Shown here in pieces: positions 9,070-19,821 of a stretch of 64,000 nt of DNA; the stretch's first letter is position 1; each line of letters opens with the position of its first letter. Under the pieces are notes generated by a model. The model was not told the origin of the DNA. It saw nothing but the letters and a program-made list of their open reading frames with translations, and ran no database searches. Source of the DNA: Xanthomonas sp. Leaf148 (GTDB lineage: Bacteria; Pseudomonadota; Gammaproteobacteria; Xanthomonadales; Xanthomonadaceae); assembly GCF_001423585.1 (NCBI RefSeq), contig NZ_LMOP01000001.1:310001-374000 (forward strand), given 5' to 3'. The translations under genes and the position numbers were made by a program.

Positions 9070-9894
9070 ATGCGCCTGCCTTTGACCCTGGCCATCCTGT
9101 TCGCATTGCCCGGCGCCGCAGTGGCCGAGGAGCAGTGCAAATTCTCCGAGCCACGCAGCCTGGAACTGCAGCTGGCGGGAGTGAAATCGGTGTTGTTCGA
9201 GGTCGGTTCCAGCGACCTGCATCTGGAAGCATCGCCCGGCAATGGCGGTCGTCTGCACGGCCGCGCCTGTGCAGCCAAGGCCGACGTGCTCAAGGGCCTG
9301 ACGGTCACCCAGAAGCGGGTGGGCGACCGGCTGGTGGTGACGCTGACGGACGACCGCCTGCTGCGTATGTCCGTCGGCGAAAACTATTCGTATCTGGACC
9401 TGCGCGGCAGCGTGCCGAGTAACCTGCTGGTGCAGTTGGATGTGGGCTCCGGCGATGCCGACATCACCGGCGCCGCTGCGGTGAGTGCCGATCTCGGTTC
9501 CGGCGATGTGGCCATTCGCCATAGCAAGGGGCGAGTCACCGTCAAGGTGGGCTCCGGCGATGTCGAACTGGAAGACATCGGCACGCTCCGCGTGCTGGCC
9601 GTGGGCTCGGGCGATCTGAAGGCCAAGCAGATCCATGGCGCGGCGGAGATCGGCAAGGTGGGCTCGGGCGACGTCACGCTGCGCGACGTGGCCGGCAGCA
9701 TCAAGGTCGGCACGATCGGGTCCGGCGATATGGAGCTCAACGACGTGCAGGGAAGCATCACCGTCGAGGCGATCAGCTCCGGCGCGCTCAACGTGCGCAA
9801 GGTGAGCGGCGATGTGAGCGTTGCGCGCAAGGGCAGCGGCGATATCAATGTCAAGGACGTCGCCGGCACCACGCGCGTGCCGGCCGAGCGCTGA
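9070..9894 (+). CDS. Exported GSGD-repeat protein (DUF4097/DUF2807-like beta-solenoid)
   Basis: 274 residues with a signal peptide cleaved after AAVAEE. From about residue 105 the sequence is a repeat of roughly 18-20 residues built on (V/L/I)GSGD followed by alternating hydrophobic residues: VGSGDADIT, LGSGDVAIR, VGSGDVELED, VGSGDLKAK, VGSGDVTLRD, IGSGDMELND, a degenerate ISSGALNVRK, and KGSGDINVKD. Such repeats build a right-handed beta-solenoid, as in the DUF4097/DUF2807 adhesin-like families. It follows the permease by 9 bases, so it is probably a periplasmic or surface partner of the transporter. Molecular role unknown. Confidence 0.85.
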   Translation: MRLPLTLAILFALPGAAVAEEQCKFSEPRSLELQLAGVKSVLFEVGSSDLHLEASPGNGGRLHGRACAAKADVLKGLTVTQKRVGDRLVVTLTDDRLLRMSVGENYSYLDLRGSVPSNLLVQLDVGSGDADITGAAAVSADLGSGDVAIRHSKGRVTVKVGSGDVELEDIGTLRVLAVGSGDLKAKQIHGAAEIGKVGSGDVTLRDVAGSIKVGTIGSGDMELNDVQGSITVEAISSGALNVRKVSGDVSVARKGSGDINVKDVAGTTRVPAER

Positions 9895-9926
9895 TCACTT
9901 CATCCACGATTCGAAGGGGACTGCTG

Positions 9927-10460
9927 ATGAAATCATTTCTCTCTGCGGTGATGGTCGGTGCGCTGCTGGTTGGCTGCGGCAAGCCAGAGGTCGCCGTCGA
10001 CGGCTCCGCGCACATCCAGGGCAGCGGCGTGACGTTCGATGGCAAGAGCCTGACGCTCAAGCGCGACACCTTGCCTGCTGCCACCATCGGCATGGATGGC
10101 ACGCTCAGCATCGGGGGCAAGCCGGTGGCCCTGAACGATGCACAGCGCCAGGCAATGCGCGGTTATTACGCGCAGGTGCAGGCGGTGGCCAACAAGGGCA
10201 TCGATATCGGCACCCAAGGCGCAGCATTCGGCGCCCATGCGGCCGGTGAAGCGCTCAAGGGCGTGCTCAGCGGCAACGTGGAGAAGATGGGCGACAAGAT
10301 CCAGGCCGACGGCGAAGCCTTCAAGCAAAACGCCCTGCGCATCTGCGACCAGTTGGGCAAGCTACGCACCGCCCAGGACGCCGCCGTGCAGCTGGTGCCG
10401 GCGTTTGCGCCTTACTCCACCCTCACCCAGCACGACGTCGACGATTGCCGTAAAGAATGA
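9927..10460 (+). CDS. Lipoprotein, DUF2884/YggN-like
   Basis: 177 residues. The lipobox LLVGCG gives a lipidated Cys about residue 14-15 after a short signal peptide. The mature part has MDGTLSIGGKPVALNDAQR, a helical segment RGYYAQVQAVANKGIDIG, a Gly/Ala-rich stretch, and a C-terminal Cys pair (RICDQL, DDCRKE) that could form a disulfide. This layout matches DUF2884 (YggN), whose function is unknown. It lies 32 bases after the GSGD protein and probably belongs to the same operon. Confidence 0.75.
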   Translation: MKSFLSAVMVGALLVGCGKPEVAVDGSAHIQGSGVTFDGKSLTLKRDTLPAATIGMDGTLSIGGKPVALNDAQRQAMRGYYAQVQAVANKGIDIGTQGAAFGAHAAGEALKGVLSGNVEKMGDKIQADGEAFKQNALRICDQLGKLRTAQDAAVQLVPAFAPYSTLTQHDVDDCRKE

Positions 10461-10666
10461 CGGGGGCCACAGCAGCTGCGTCGCCGCCGACAAGTGCAGC
10501 GGCTGTCAGCAACCCAAAGGCGCGCCGGACCATGCGGTTTTTGGGCGCACGCCACGGCGCGGAGGCGGGACCTGCGACATTTTGTCAGCCGGTCCGGCTG
10601 GCCGCCGCGCTGATCGACAGCGTGGGCGCGGATTACACTAGACGCTTCCCACGACAGATTGACCCC

Positions 10667-11089
10667 ATGAACAAGTTCGTGATGCTCTGCATGGCGCTGC
10701 TGCTGTGCACCCTTGCCGCCTGTGGCGACCAGTCGTCCCGTCGTGCCGAACGCGGTAAGCCGCGCGTTGCCATCACCACCCAATCGGTGATGATCCGCCG
10801 CCCACCGGCTGCCAATGCGGAAATCACGCCCGACGGCACGCTCAAGATCGATGACATCGCGCTACCGCAGAAGGAGCCGACCCGCGCCAAGTTGCAGTTG
10901 CTGTTCGGGCATCTGCAGATGCTGCGCCAGCAGGCCGTCAACGCCGCTGGCGCGGACGCGGAGTACAAGTCGATCAAGCTGACCGCCACGCCGGAGATCC
11001 AAACGCTCAGCGGCGAATTGCTGGATGAAATCCCGTCGCTGCAGCCATATCGCGAAAGTTTCGGCAACGTGCAGGCCGAGCGGCACTGA
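10667..11089 (+). CDS. Small lipoprotein, shortened relative of the preceding one
   Basis: 140 residues starting MNKFVMLCMALLLCTLAACG, a signal peptide with lipobox LAAC. The mature part contains ITPDGTLKIDDIALPQKE, then a helix LLFGHLQMLRQQAVNAAG. These parallel MDGTLSIGGKPVAL and YYAQVQAVANKG of the upstream lipoprotein, so the pair look like diverged duplicates. No function is known. It sits 206 bases downstream and may have its own promoter. Confidence 0.7.
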   Translation: MNKFVMLCMALLLCTLAACGDQSSRRAERGKPRVAITTQSVMIRRPPAANAEITPDGTLKIDDIALPQKEPTRAKLQLLFGHLQMLRQQAVNAAGADAEYKSIKLTATPEIQTLSGELLDEIPSLQPYRESFGNVQAERH

Positions 11090-11148
11090 GTATTAGCGAA
11101 GCCGCGCGAAAACGCTGATTCGCGAGAACGGAAGGCTAGAACCCAGGA

Positions 11149-11214
11149 TAGGAGCGCGCCCGAGCGCGACGGGGCTTTATCGACAACGCCCCATCGCGCC
11201 CGGGTGCGCTCCTA
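11149..11214. repeat. Long inverted repeat between convergent genes
   Basis: Two 27-base arms (11149-11175 and 11188-11214) match at 24 positions around a 12-base loop. Each arm has the TAGGAGCGC...GGGGC pattern common to xanthomonad intergenic repeats. It lies between the lipoprotein gene (plus) and fumC (minus), where it could act as a bidirectional terminator, although neither side has a clear U-tract. Confidence 0.7.
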
Positions 11215-11237
11215 CGCACACACGCACATTGCGGTGA

Positions 11238-12644
11238 TCAGCCACCGCCGCCACTGCTGCCGGCCTGGATGCCACCACGCGTCAGTGCAGCAGGATCCAG
11301 CAAACGGCGCAGGTCCGCTTCGCTGAGCCCGCTGTCTTCCAAGGCCACCTCCAGCACCGGGCGCTGTTCCTTGTAGGCGCGCTTGGCGATCGCTGCGGCT
11401 TTTTCGTAACCGATGATCGGGTTGAGTGCAGTGACCAGGATCGGATTGCGGTCCAGCGCCTCGCGCACGCGGTCCTGACGCACCTTCAATCCGGCAATGG
11501 CGGTATCGGCCAACAGACGCGACACATTGCCCAGCAAGGTGATCGAATCCAGCAGGTTGTAGGCGATCAACGGCAGCGTCACGTTCAATTGGAAGTTGCC
11601 GGTCTGCCCCGCCACGGTGATCGCAGTGTGGTGGCCGATGACCTGCGCGCAGGCCATCACGGTCGCCTCGGGAATCACCGGGTTGACCTTGCCCGGCATG
11701 ATCGAGCTGCCCGGTTGCAGCGCCGGCAATTCGATCTCGCCCAGGCCCGCCAACGGGCCGGCATTCATCCAGCGCAGATCATTGGCGATCTTGATCAGCG
11801 CCACCGCCAGCGCGTTGAGCTGGCCGGACAACTCCACCGCATCGTCCTGCGCAGCCAGGCCTTCGAACTTGTTTTCCGCGCTCTCGAACTTGGCGCCACT
11901 CAGGCTCGACAGGGCCTTGGCCACCTTGCCGCCGAAGCGTGGGTCGGCGTTGATGCCGGTCCCGATCGCGGTGCCGCCTAGCGGCAAACGGCGCAGCCGC
12001 TTGAGCGCATCGTCGAGCCGGTCTTGCGCCGAACTCAATTGCGCAGACCAAGCCCCGAATTCCTGCCCGAACGTCAGCGGCATCGCATCCATCAAATGCG
12101 TGCGACCGGTCTTGACGATCTTGTCCAGCGACCTGGCGCGCTTGTCGATGGTCTTGCGCAGATGCTTGAGCGCCGGCTGCAAGTGTTCCTGCACCGCAAG
12201 CAACGCCGACACACGGATCGCGGTGGGCACCACATCGTTGGAACTCTGCCCGAGATTGACGTGATCGTTGGGATGCACCGCGTCCTTGCCGGCGCGCGTG
12301 GCCAGCGTGGCAATCACCTCGTTGGCATTCATGTTGGACGAGGTGCCCGAGCCGGTCTGGTACACATCGATCGGAAACTGCGCGTCATGGGTGCCGTCGG
12401 CCACCTGCAATGCCGCGGCCTGCACGGTCTTGCTGATCGACTTTGGCAGCAGCCCGAGCTCGGCATTGACACCGGCGGCGGCGGCCTTGATCAAGCCCAG
12501 CGCGCGGATGAAACCGCGTGGCATCGGCTGGCCGGATATCGGAAAATTCTGCACGGCACGCTGGGTCTGCGCGCCCCACAATGCATCGGCGGGCACCTGC
12601 AATTCGCCCATGCTGTCGTGTTCGGTCCTGAAACGTTCGCTCAT
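11238..12644 (-). CDS. fumC: Fumarate hydratase class II
   Basis: Interconverts fumarate and malate in the TCA cycle; cytosolic homotetramer. 468 residues, normal for the family. Visible motifs are TEHDSMGELQVPADALWGAQTQRA at the N-terminus (in pieces), GSGTSSNMNANEV, the catalytic-His region TGRTHLMDAMP, and the fumarase/aspartase signature GSSIMPGKVNP. The start is MSERFRTEHD because family alignments begin there; upstream residues are unrelated. The C-terminus ends in a Gly/Ser run. Confidence 0.96.
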   Translation of the reverse strand: MSERFRTEHDSMGELQVPADALWGAQTQRAVQNFPISGQPMPRGFIRALGLIKAAAAGVNAELGLLPKSISKTVQAAALQVADGTHDAQFPIDVYQTGSGTSSNMNANEVIATLATRAGKDAVHPNDHVNLGQSSNDVVPTAIRVSALLAVQEHLQPALKHLRKTIDKRARSLDKIVKTGRTHLMDAMPLTFGQEFGAWSAQLSSAQDRLDDALKRLRRLPLGGTAIGTGINADPRFGGKVAKALSSLSGAKFESAENKFEGLAAQDDAVELSGQLNALAVALIKIANDLRWMNAGPLAGLGEIELPALQPGSSIMPGKVNPVIPEATVMACAQVIGHHTAITVAGQTGNFQLNVTLPLIAYNLLDSITLLGNVSRLLADTAIAGLKVRQDRVREALDRNPILVTALNPIIGYEKAAAIAKRAYKEQRPVLEVALEDSGLSEADLRRLLDPAALTRGGIQAGSSGGGG

Positions 12645-12931
12645 CTGCCTTCTCCGCACAGTGTTGGATTGTGGTGACGCAATGGCTGGCAGCGGGCGCA
12701 CCCACGCTGGCGAGGGTCATTACGATACTCGCTGGCAGCGTTGCAACGATGTCATCGCAGTGCGTGGACTAGACTCAGCATTGATCCATACGAGGTACCA
12801 CGCCGCCATGGGCGACGACCCTGACTGTAGAAACGCACTGCCCGCGTTCTGCTTCGCTGCACCCCGCACCACCACGCACACGCCTGCGTTGATGCACTCA
12901 CACGCCGCCCCTGCACCGCGCGGAGGCGAAC

Positions 12932-15657
<2,726 letters not shown>

Positions 15658-16030
15658 GAAAGCGCTCAACCACGCCAGGCGTGACGCGTGAAACCTGGAT
15701 TTCGCCCACATGCGGCAGCTTCCCACGCTGAAGATCAAGCACGTGCGCGTAGTGAAGAGTGCTTCGGTTGTTGATCGACAGCACGTGGAAAAGGTGTTCA
15801 ACGCTGGCCTAAGCGGGAACACCATCGGCCGCGCCGCGCCAAGCGGGCGCGGCCATTGCCGGGGTGCGATAGGTCCTGGGCGGGTGCGGTAGGTCCTGGC
15901 ATTTCTACCGGCGTGACGGAACGGCTGCTTCGCCGGGTGTGTCGGCAACGCCCAAGCGTCGAGCCGACGTCAACGGCGCTCCCCGATGGGGCTGCTATGG
16001 TGCCGGCCTCATCCAAGCGAGGGATCACCC
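15658..16030. other. Intergenic region without a recognised gene
   Basis: 373 bases between purB and the DUF3060 lipoprotein. The only structure I see is a short imperfect tandem duplication of a GGTGCG(A/G)TAGGTCCTGG unit near 15863-15899. No convincing promoter, RNA or protein frame was found. Confidence 0.5.
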
Positions 16031-16531
16031 ATGCATGCAGCCCGGACTATCGCGTCGCTGTTCGCCCTGTCCAGCATCGCCGCACTGAGCGGCTGCGGCG
16101 CCGACGGCCCTGCGGCCCAGGCGCTATCGGCCGTCTCGTCCACAGTGACCGACCCGGCCAGCGGCGCCGATTGTGACGGCAAGGATGTGCGCCTGACCCG
16201 CGACGACAGCGAGTGGATCCTGCATGGCAACTGCGGCACGGTGACCATCACCGCCTCACGCGGCGCGATGAATCTGGACAACGCACGCAGCATCCGAGTG
16301 GAAGGCAGCAACTTCACCGTGCTCAACAAACAGCTCGGCCAGCTAAGCGTCTCCGGCCACGACAACACGCTCAATCTGACCAATGTCGACAGCGTGGATA
16401 TCCAGGGCAACAAGAATCTGGTGCTGGCGCGCGAGGTCAAGCAAGTCCGTTTTTCCGGCAACGACAACACGGTCAACCCGTCCAGCAAGCCCACGCTGGA
16501 CGACCGCGGGAGCGGCAACAAGGTGATGTAA
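16031..16531 (+). CDS. Lipoprotein with DUF3060 domain
   Basis: 166 residues. The signal peptide ends at a lipobox (AALSGCG, lipidated Cys about 22). The mature part has a Cys pair (DCDGK, GNCGT) and short beta-strand repeats rich in Asn/Asp: GHDNTLNLTNVDSVDIQGNKN and FSGNDNTVNP (quoted in part). These are typical of DUF3060 proteins, which are predicted beta-solenoids at the cell surface. Function unknown. Confidence 0.78.
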   Translation: MHAARTIASLFALSSIAALSGCGADGPAAQALSAVSSTVTDPASGADCDGKDVRLTRDDSEWILHGNCGTVTITASRGAMNLDNARSIRVEGSNFTVLNKQLGQLSVSGHDNTLNLTNVDSVDIQGNKNLVLAREVKQVRFSGNDNTVNPSSKPTLDDRGSGNKVM

Positions 16532-17257
16532 GTCGGTGGCCGCGACGGCGCGCTGGCGCAGCCTTCGCCCAGCAAGGCAGCAAGATTGCGAATGACGTAC
16601 GCATGCTGCGCCGTGCGTGCCGAGCACTCGGCTTTCTTGCCAGCCAGCGTGGGCCGCGAATGCTCCCACCCCGGATGCTATTCGCGGCCCGATGCCAATC
16701 TCGGCCCTGGGCTGCAGCACTTACGGCCGCCACGCCGCCAACAGCACTACCTCGCATGGCCTGGCGGTGCCAGGTAAGATCGCAAAACGCAGCGCGCCCC
16801 CCCCGCGCAAACGTGATGCGGGCCGCACGGCCCGAGCGCACGTCGATGACAGTATCGCCAGCAACAGCGGCCTGCCGGGCCGCGCACAGCAAGCAGCTGT
16901 GAACGTGGCGAGACCCGCAACGTGTAGCTTTCACCACCAATGGCTCAGCGCGCCCTGCTCTTGTCAGCGCGCCCTGCTTTTGTAGGAGCGGCCTTGGCCG
17001 CGAAGCCGTCCACGCACCCCATCAGGCTTCACGGCAAGCACGCTGTGCCGCCCGAACACCGCTGCAGCACGTCTTGACGTGATCGCCAGCCAGGCGCATC
17101 GCCGGCAGCGCGCAGACCGAACCACCACGTCCCTGAAGCATTGCCTGTTGCCAGCCCAGCGCGCAGGTGCAGATCCGGCGCAGGCATCGGACAATGGGAC
17201 ATCTGCGCCGGCCCTGCCCGCGCCCCAGTATTCAATCGACACCTGCAAGGACTCCCC
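16532..17257. other. Intergenic region without a recognised gene
   Basis: About 725 bases. It holds an eight-C homopolymer at 16797-16804, a 19-base direct repeat and an adjoining hairpin (entered separately). Several open frames cross it, but none has a ribosome site or a recognisable protein. Confidence 0.5.
16945..17008. repeat. Direct repeat of 19 bases followed by a REP-like hairpin
   Basis: TCAGCGCGCCCTGCTYTTG occurs twice head to tail (16945-16963 and 16964-16982, one mismatch). It is followed directly by TAGGAGCGGCCTTGGCCGCG, a self-complementary motif of the TAGGAGCGGC type scattered through xanthomonad intergenic DNA. Confidence 0.65.
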
Positions 17258-18712
17258 ATGGCTGCACGCAAGGCAAACCCTCCCGTCATCGAAGTCCAGG
17301 CCCGTCCAGGCCAGCCGCTGGGCATGCCGGTGGAGCGCTTTCTGCGCACTTACTGGCACAAGCATCCGCTGCTGATCCGCAATGCCTTCGCAGATTTCGC
17401 CTCGCCGCTGCAGCCGGAAGATCTGGCTGGCCTGGCCTGCGAAGACGGCGTGCTGGCACGCCTGATCAGCCACGACCGCGCCACCGACGGCTGGAGCGTG
17501 CGTACCGGCCCGTTCCAGGAAACCGACTTCCCCGGCCTGCCCGATCACGATTGGACGCTGCTGGTGCAGGACGTGGACAAGTGGGACGCCGACGTGCGCG
17601 CACTGCTGGAGCAGTTCCGCTTTCTGCCGCGCTGGCGCATCGACGACATCATGATCAGCTTCGCCGCAACCGGCGGCTCGGTCGGCGCGCATGTCGACCA
17701 TTACGACGTATTCCTGCTGCAGGGCCAGGGCCACCGCCGCTGGCAGATCGATGCACGCACCTCGCAAGGCCGCAAGCCCACGCCGCTGGCGTTCCGTGAC
17801 GACGTCGACATCAAGCTGCTGCGCGAGTTCAAGCCGACCCACGACTGGGTGCTGGGTCCGGGCGACATGCTGTATCTGCCGCCGCTGGTGCCGCATCACG
17901 GCGTGGCCGAAGACGCCTGCCTGACCTTCTCGATCGGCACTCGCGCACCGTCCTCGGCCGAACTGATCGGCGATTACCTGGACACCCTGATCGCCGATGC
18001 CGACGAGTCGGTGCGCTATCACGACGAAGACCTCAAGGTGCCGGCCGACCCGTACGAGATCGACGTCACCGCAATGAACCGCGTGGTCGAAGCGCTCAAT
18101 GCGCTGCGCATGAACGACCCGGATCGCCTGGGCGACTGGTTCGGCCGTTTCATGACCACCTATCGCGCCTCCGGCGACGTGGTGCCGGCGCCCGAGCCGA
18201 TCCCGCGCGAAGCGGTCGAACAGGCGCTGGAAGAAGGCGTGGTGCTGTATCGCCACCCCTGGTCGCGGCTGGCCTGGCGGCGTGCCAAGCGCGGCGCCAC
18301 GCTGTTCTGTAGCGGCCTGGAATTTGCGTTGTCGGCCAAGGACGCGGCGCGTCTGGCGGCGGCCGAAGAAATCGATGGTGGGCTTTACGCGCAGCTGAGC
18401 GCACGCGGCCGCGAGGTGGTGCTGGAGCTGCTGGCGCAAGGCCATTACCAGCGCGCCCATGACGACGCGCACGAAGACATCGACGACGACCAAGCGCATG
18501 TGCTCACCGTGTCGGCAGACCACGACGACACTCAGGACGACAGCGCGGACGCAGACGACGCCATCGATACCGATGCCGATGTCGAAGCGGTGGCGGACGA
18601 CGCAGACAGCCCGGCCGACATCGCCGACACCGCGCAGAACGAAGATGGCAGCGCAGACGCCTCGGACGTCGGCGAAGACGGCAACGACGACGAGACCCCG
18701 GAGCGCGCATGA
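17258..18712 (+). CDS. JmjC/cupin ribosomal oxygenase (RoxA/YcfD-like) with acidic C-terminal tail
   Basis: Fe(II)/2-oxoglutarate-dependent oxygenase; E. coli RoxA hydroxylates an arginine of ribosomal protein L16. 484 residues against about 373 in E. coli. The iron site is visible as GAHVDHYD (His 145, Asp 147) and a later His in LVPHHGVAED (213 or 214). A winged-helix-like C-terminal domain follows to about residue 400. The last 75 residues or so are extraordinarily rich in Asp/Ala (DDDQAHVL, DDSADADDAIDTDADVEAV), an extension I do not know from the E. coli enzyme. The stop overlaps the next start by 4 bases. Confidence 0.88.
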   Translation: MAARKANPPVIEVQARPGQPLGMPVERFLRTYWHKHPLLIRNAFADFASPLQPEDLAGLACEDGVLARLISHDRATDGWSVRTGPFQETDFPGLPDHDWTLLVQDVDKWDADVRALLEQFRFLPRWRIDDIMISFAATGGSVGAHVDHYDVFLLQGQGHRRWQIDARTSQGRKPTPLAFRDDVDIKLLREFKPTHDWVLGPGDMLYLPPLVPHHGVAEDACLTFSIGTRAPSSAELIGDYLDTLIADADESVRYHDEDLKVPADPYEIDVTAMNRVVEALNALRMNDPDRLGDWFGRFMTTYRASGDVVPAPEPIPREAVEQALEEGVVLYRHPWSRLAWRRAKRGATLFCSGLEFALSAKDAARLAAAEEIDGGLYAQLSARGREVVLELLAQGHYQRAHDDAHEDIDDDQAHVLTVSADHDDTQDDSADADDAIDTDADVEAVADDADSPADIADTAQNEDGSADASDVGEDGNDDETPERA

Positions 18713-19641
18713 GCCCGCACGGCAGGCAGCAAATCGTGTCGCTGGATCCGGCATCCGATGCTGCGGCCCTGCGTGCGCTGCGGCAGGCCTGCACGACCGA
18801 CATTGCGGGCAACGCCCACGATGCCGAGTGGGATGCGCTGGACCCGCTCAGCCTGCACTTGGCCGCGCGCACCGATGACGGCCAACTGGTCGCCTCGGTG
18901 CGCGTGACGCCGGATCGCCGCATCGACCGGCTCGGCCTGGTGCAGGACTGGCGGCGTCGCGGACTGTCGGACCAGCTGCTCGCCGCAGCGGTGGATGCCG
19001 CAACTCAACGTGGCTGGCCCAGCCTGCACGCCCGCGTCACCGCAAACGCCGAGGCCGTGTTCGCACGGCTCGGCTTTTTACCCGAACTCCCCCCGCATTC
19101 TCCTCACGAGCGCACCACCGATGCCGGTGCTGCGCCCGGCACGCCCCTGCATCGCCGGCTCGACGGCCCGATGGCGGTGGACGACCTCGCCGCGGCCCTG
19201 GCTGCCACCACCGGCCTGCTGTGCAGCGCACGTCGGCAGGTGCTGATCTACACCCGCGCGCTGGATCCGCAATTGTTCGACAACGCTGCGGTGCTCGAGG
19301 CACTGCGCCGCTTCGCCACCACCCGCCACGACAAACGCGTGCAGGTGCTGGTGCAGGACACTGCCAGCGCCGCCGCCAGCAGCAGTGCGATGTTGCGCCT
19401 GGCCCAGCGCCTGCCCAGTGTGTTCCGGTTCCGCGCGGTCAGCGATCCGGTCGATACCAGCTATGCGTCGGCCTATGTGATCGGCGACGACGCCTACTAC
19501 TTTCGTCCAACAGGTCACCGCTTCGACGATGGCGAAACCTGGCTGGCCGGCGCGGCGCGCAGCCGCCAGCTAACGCGCGAATTCGCGCAGATATGGGAGC
19601 GCAGCGCGCTCTGGAACGAACCGCGCGCGCTTGGCATCTGA
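18709..19641 (+). CDS. GNAT acetyltransferase fused to a DUF7931-like domain
   Basis: 310 residues in two parts. Residues 1-130 form a GNAT fold: LVASVRVTPDRRIDRLGLV, the acetyl-CoA loop QDWRRRGLSDQLL, and ANAEAVFARLGF. Residues 155-310 (ARRQVLIYTRALDPQLFDN, VQVLVQDT, YVIGDDAYYFRP) match the phospholipase-D-like DUF7931 domain found after GNAT domains in gammaproteobacteria. Substrate unknown. The ATGA overlap with the ribosomal oxygenase suggests a shared role, perhaps on ribosomes or tRNA, but that is guesswork. Confidence 0.8.
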   Translation: MSPHGRQQIVSLDPASDAAALRALRQACTTDIAGNAHDAEWDALDPLSLHLAARTDDGQLVASVRVTPDRRIDRLGLVQDWRRRGLSDQLLAAAVDAATQRGWPSLHARVTANAEAVFARLGFLPELPPHSPHERTTDAGAAPGTPLHRRLDGPMAVDDLAAALAATTGLLCSARRQVLIYTRALDPQLFDNAAVLEALRRFATTRHDKRVQVLVQDTASAAASSSAMLRLAQRLPSVFRFRAVSDPVDTSYASAYVIGDDAYYFRPTGHRFDDGETWLAGAARSRQLTREFAQIWERSALWNEPRALGI

Positions 19642-19730
19642 CACCGCAGCGCCCCTCGCACGTAGGCGCCCGACCAATTGGTCTACCCCGCCGGTCAGCT
19701 CGCAGACGCCCCCTCACAAGCGCAAGGGGG

Positions 19731-19736
19731 TATAAT
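19731..19736 (+). promoter_or_regulatory. Possible -10 box for sucA
   Basis: A perfect TATAAT lies 86 bases before the sucA start codon. No good -35 hexamer is visible at the expected distance, so only the -10 element is offered. Its position rules out the longer reading frame starting at 19678 as the real start. Confidence 0.35.
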
Positions 19737-19821
19737 TTTTCGAGATTTGAGACCGACCGATAGGGCAACTCGCCCTGCCGCTTCCGCACAATCATCCCCA
19801 CAGCAGACCCGACTTACCATC

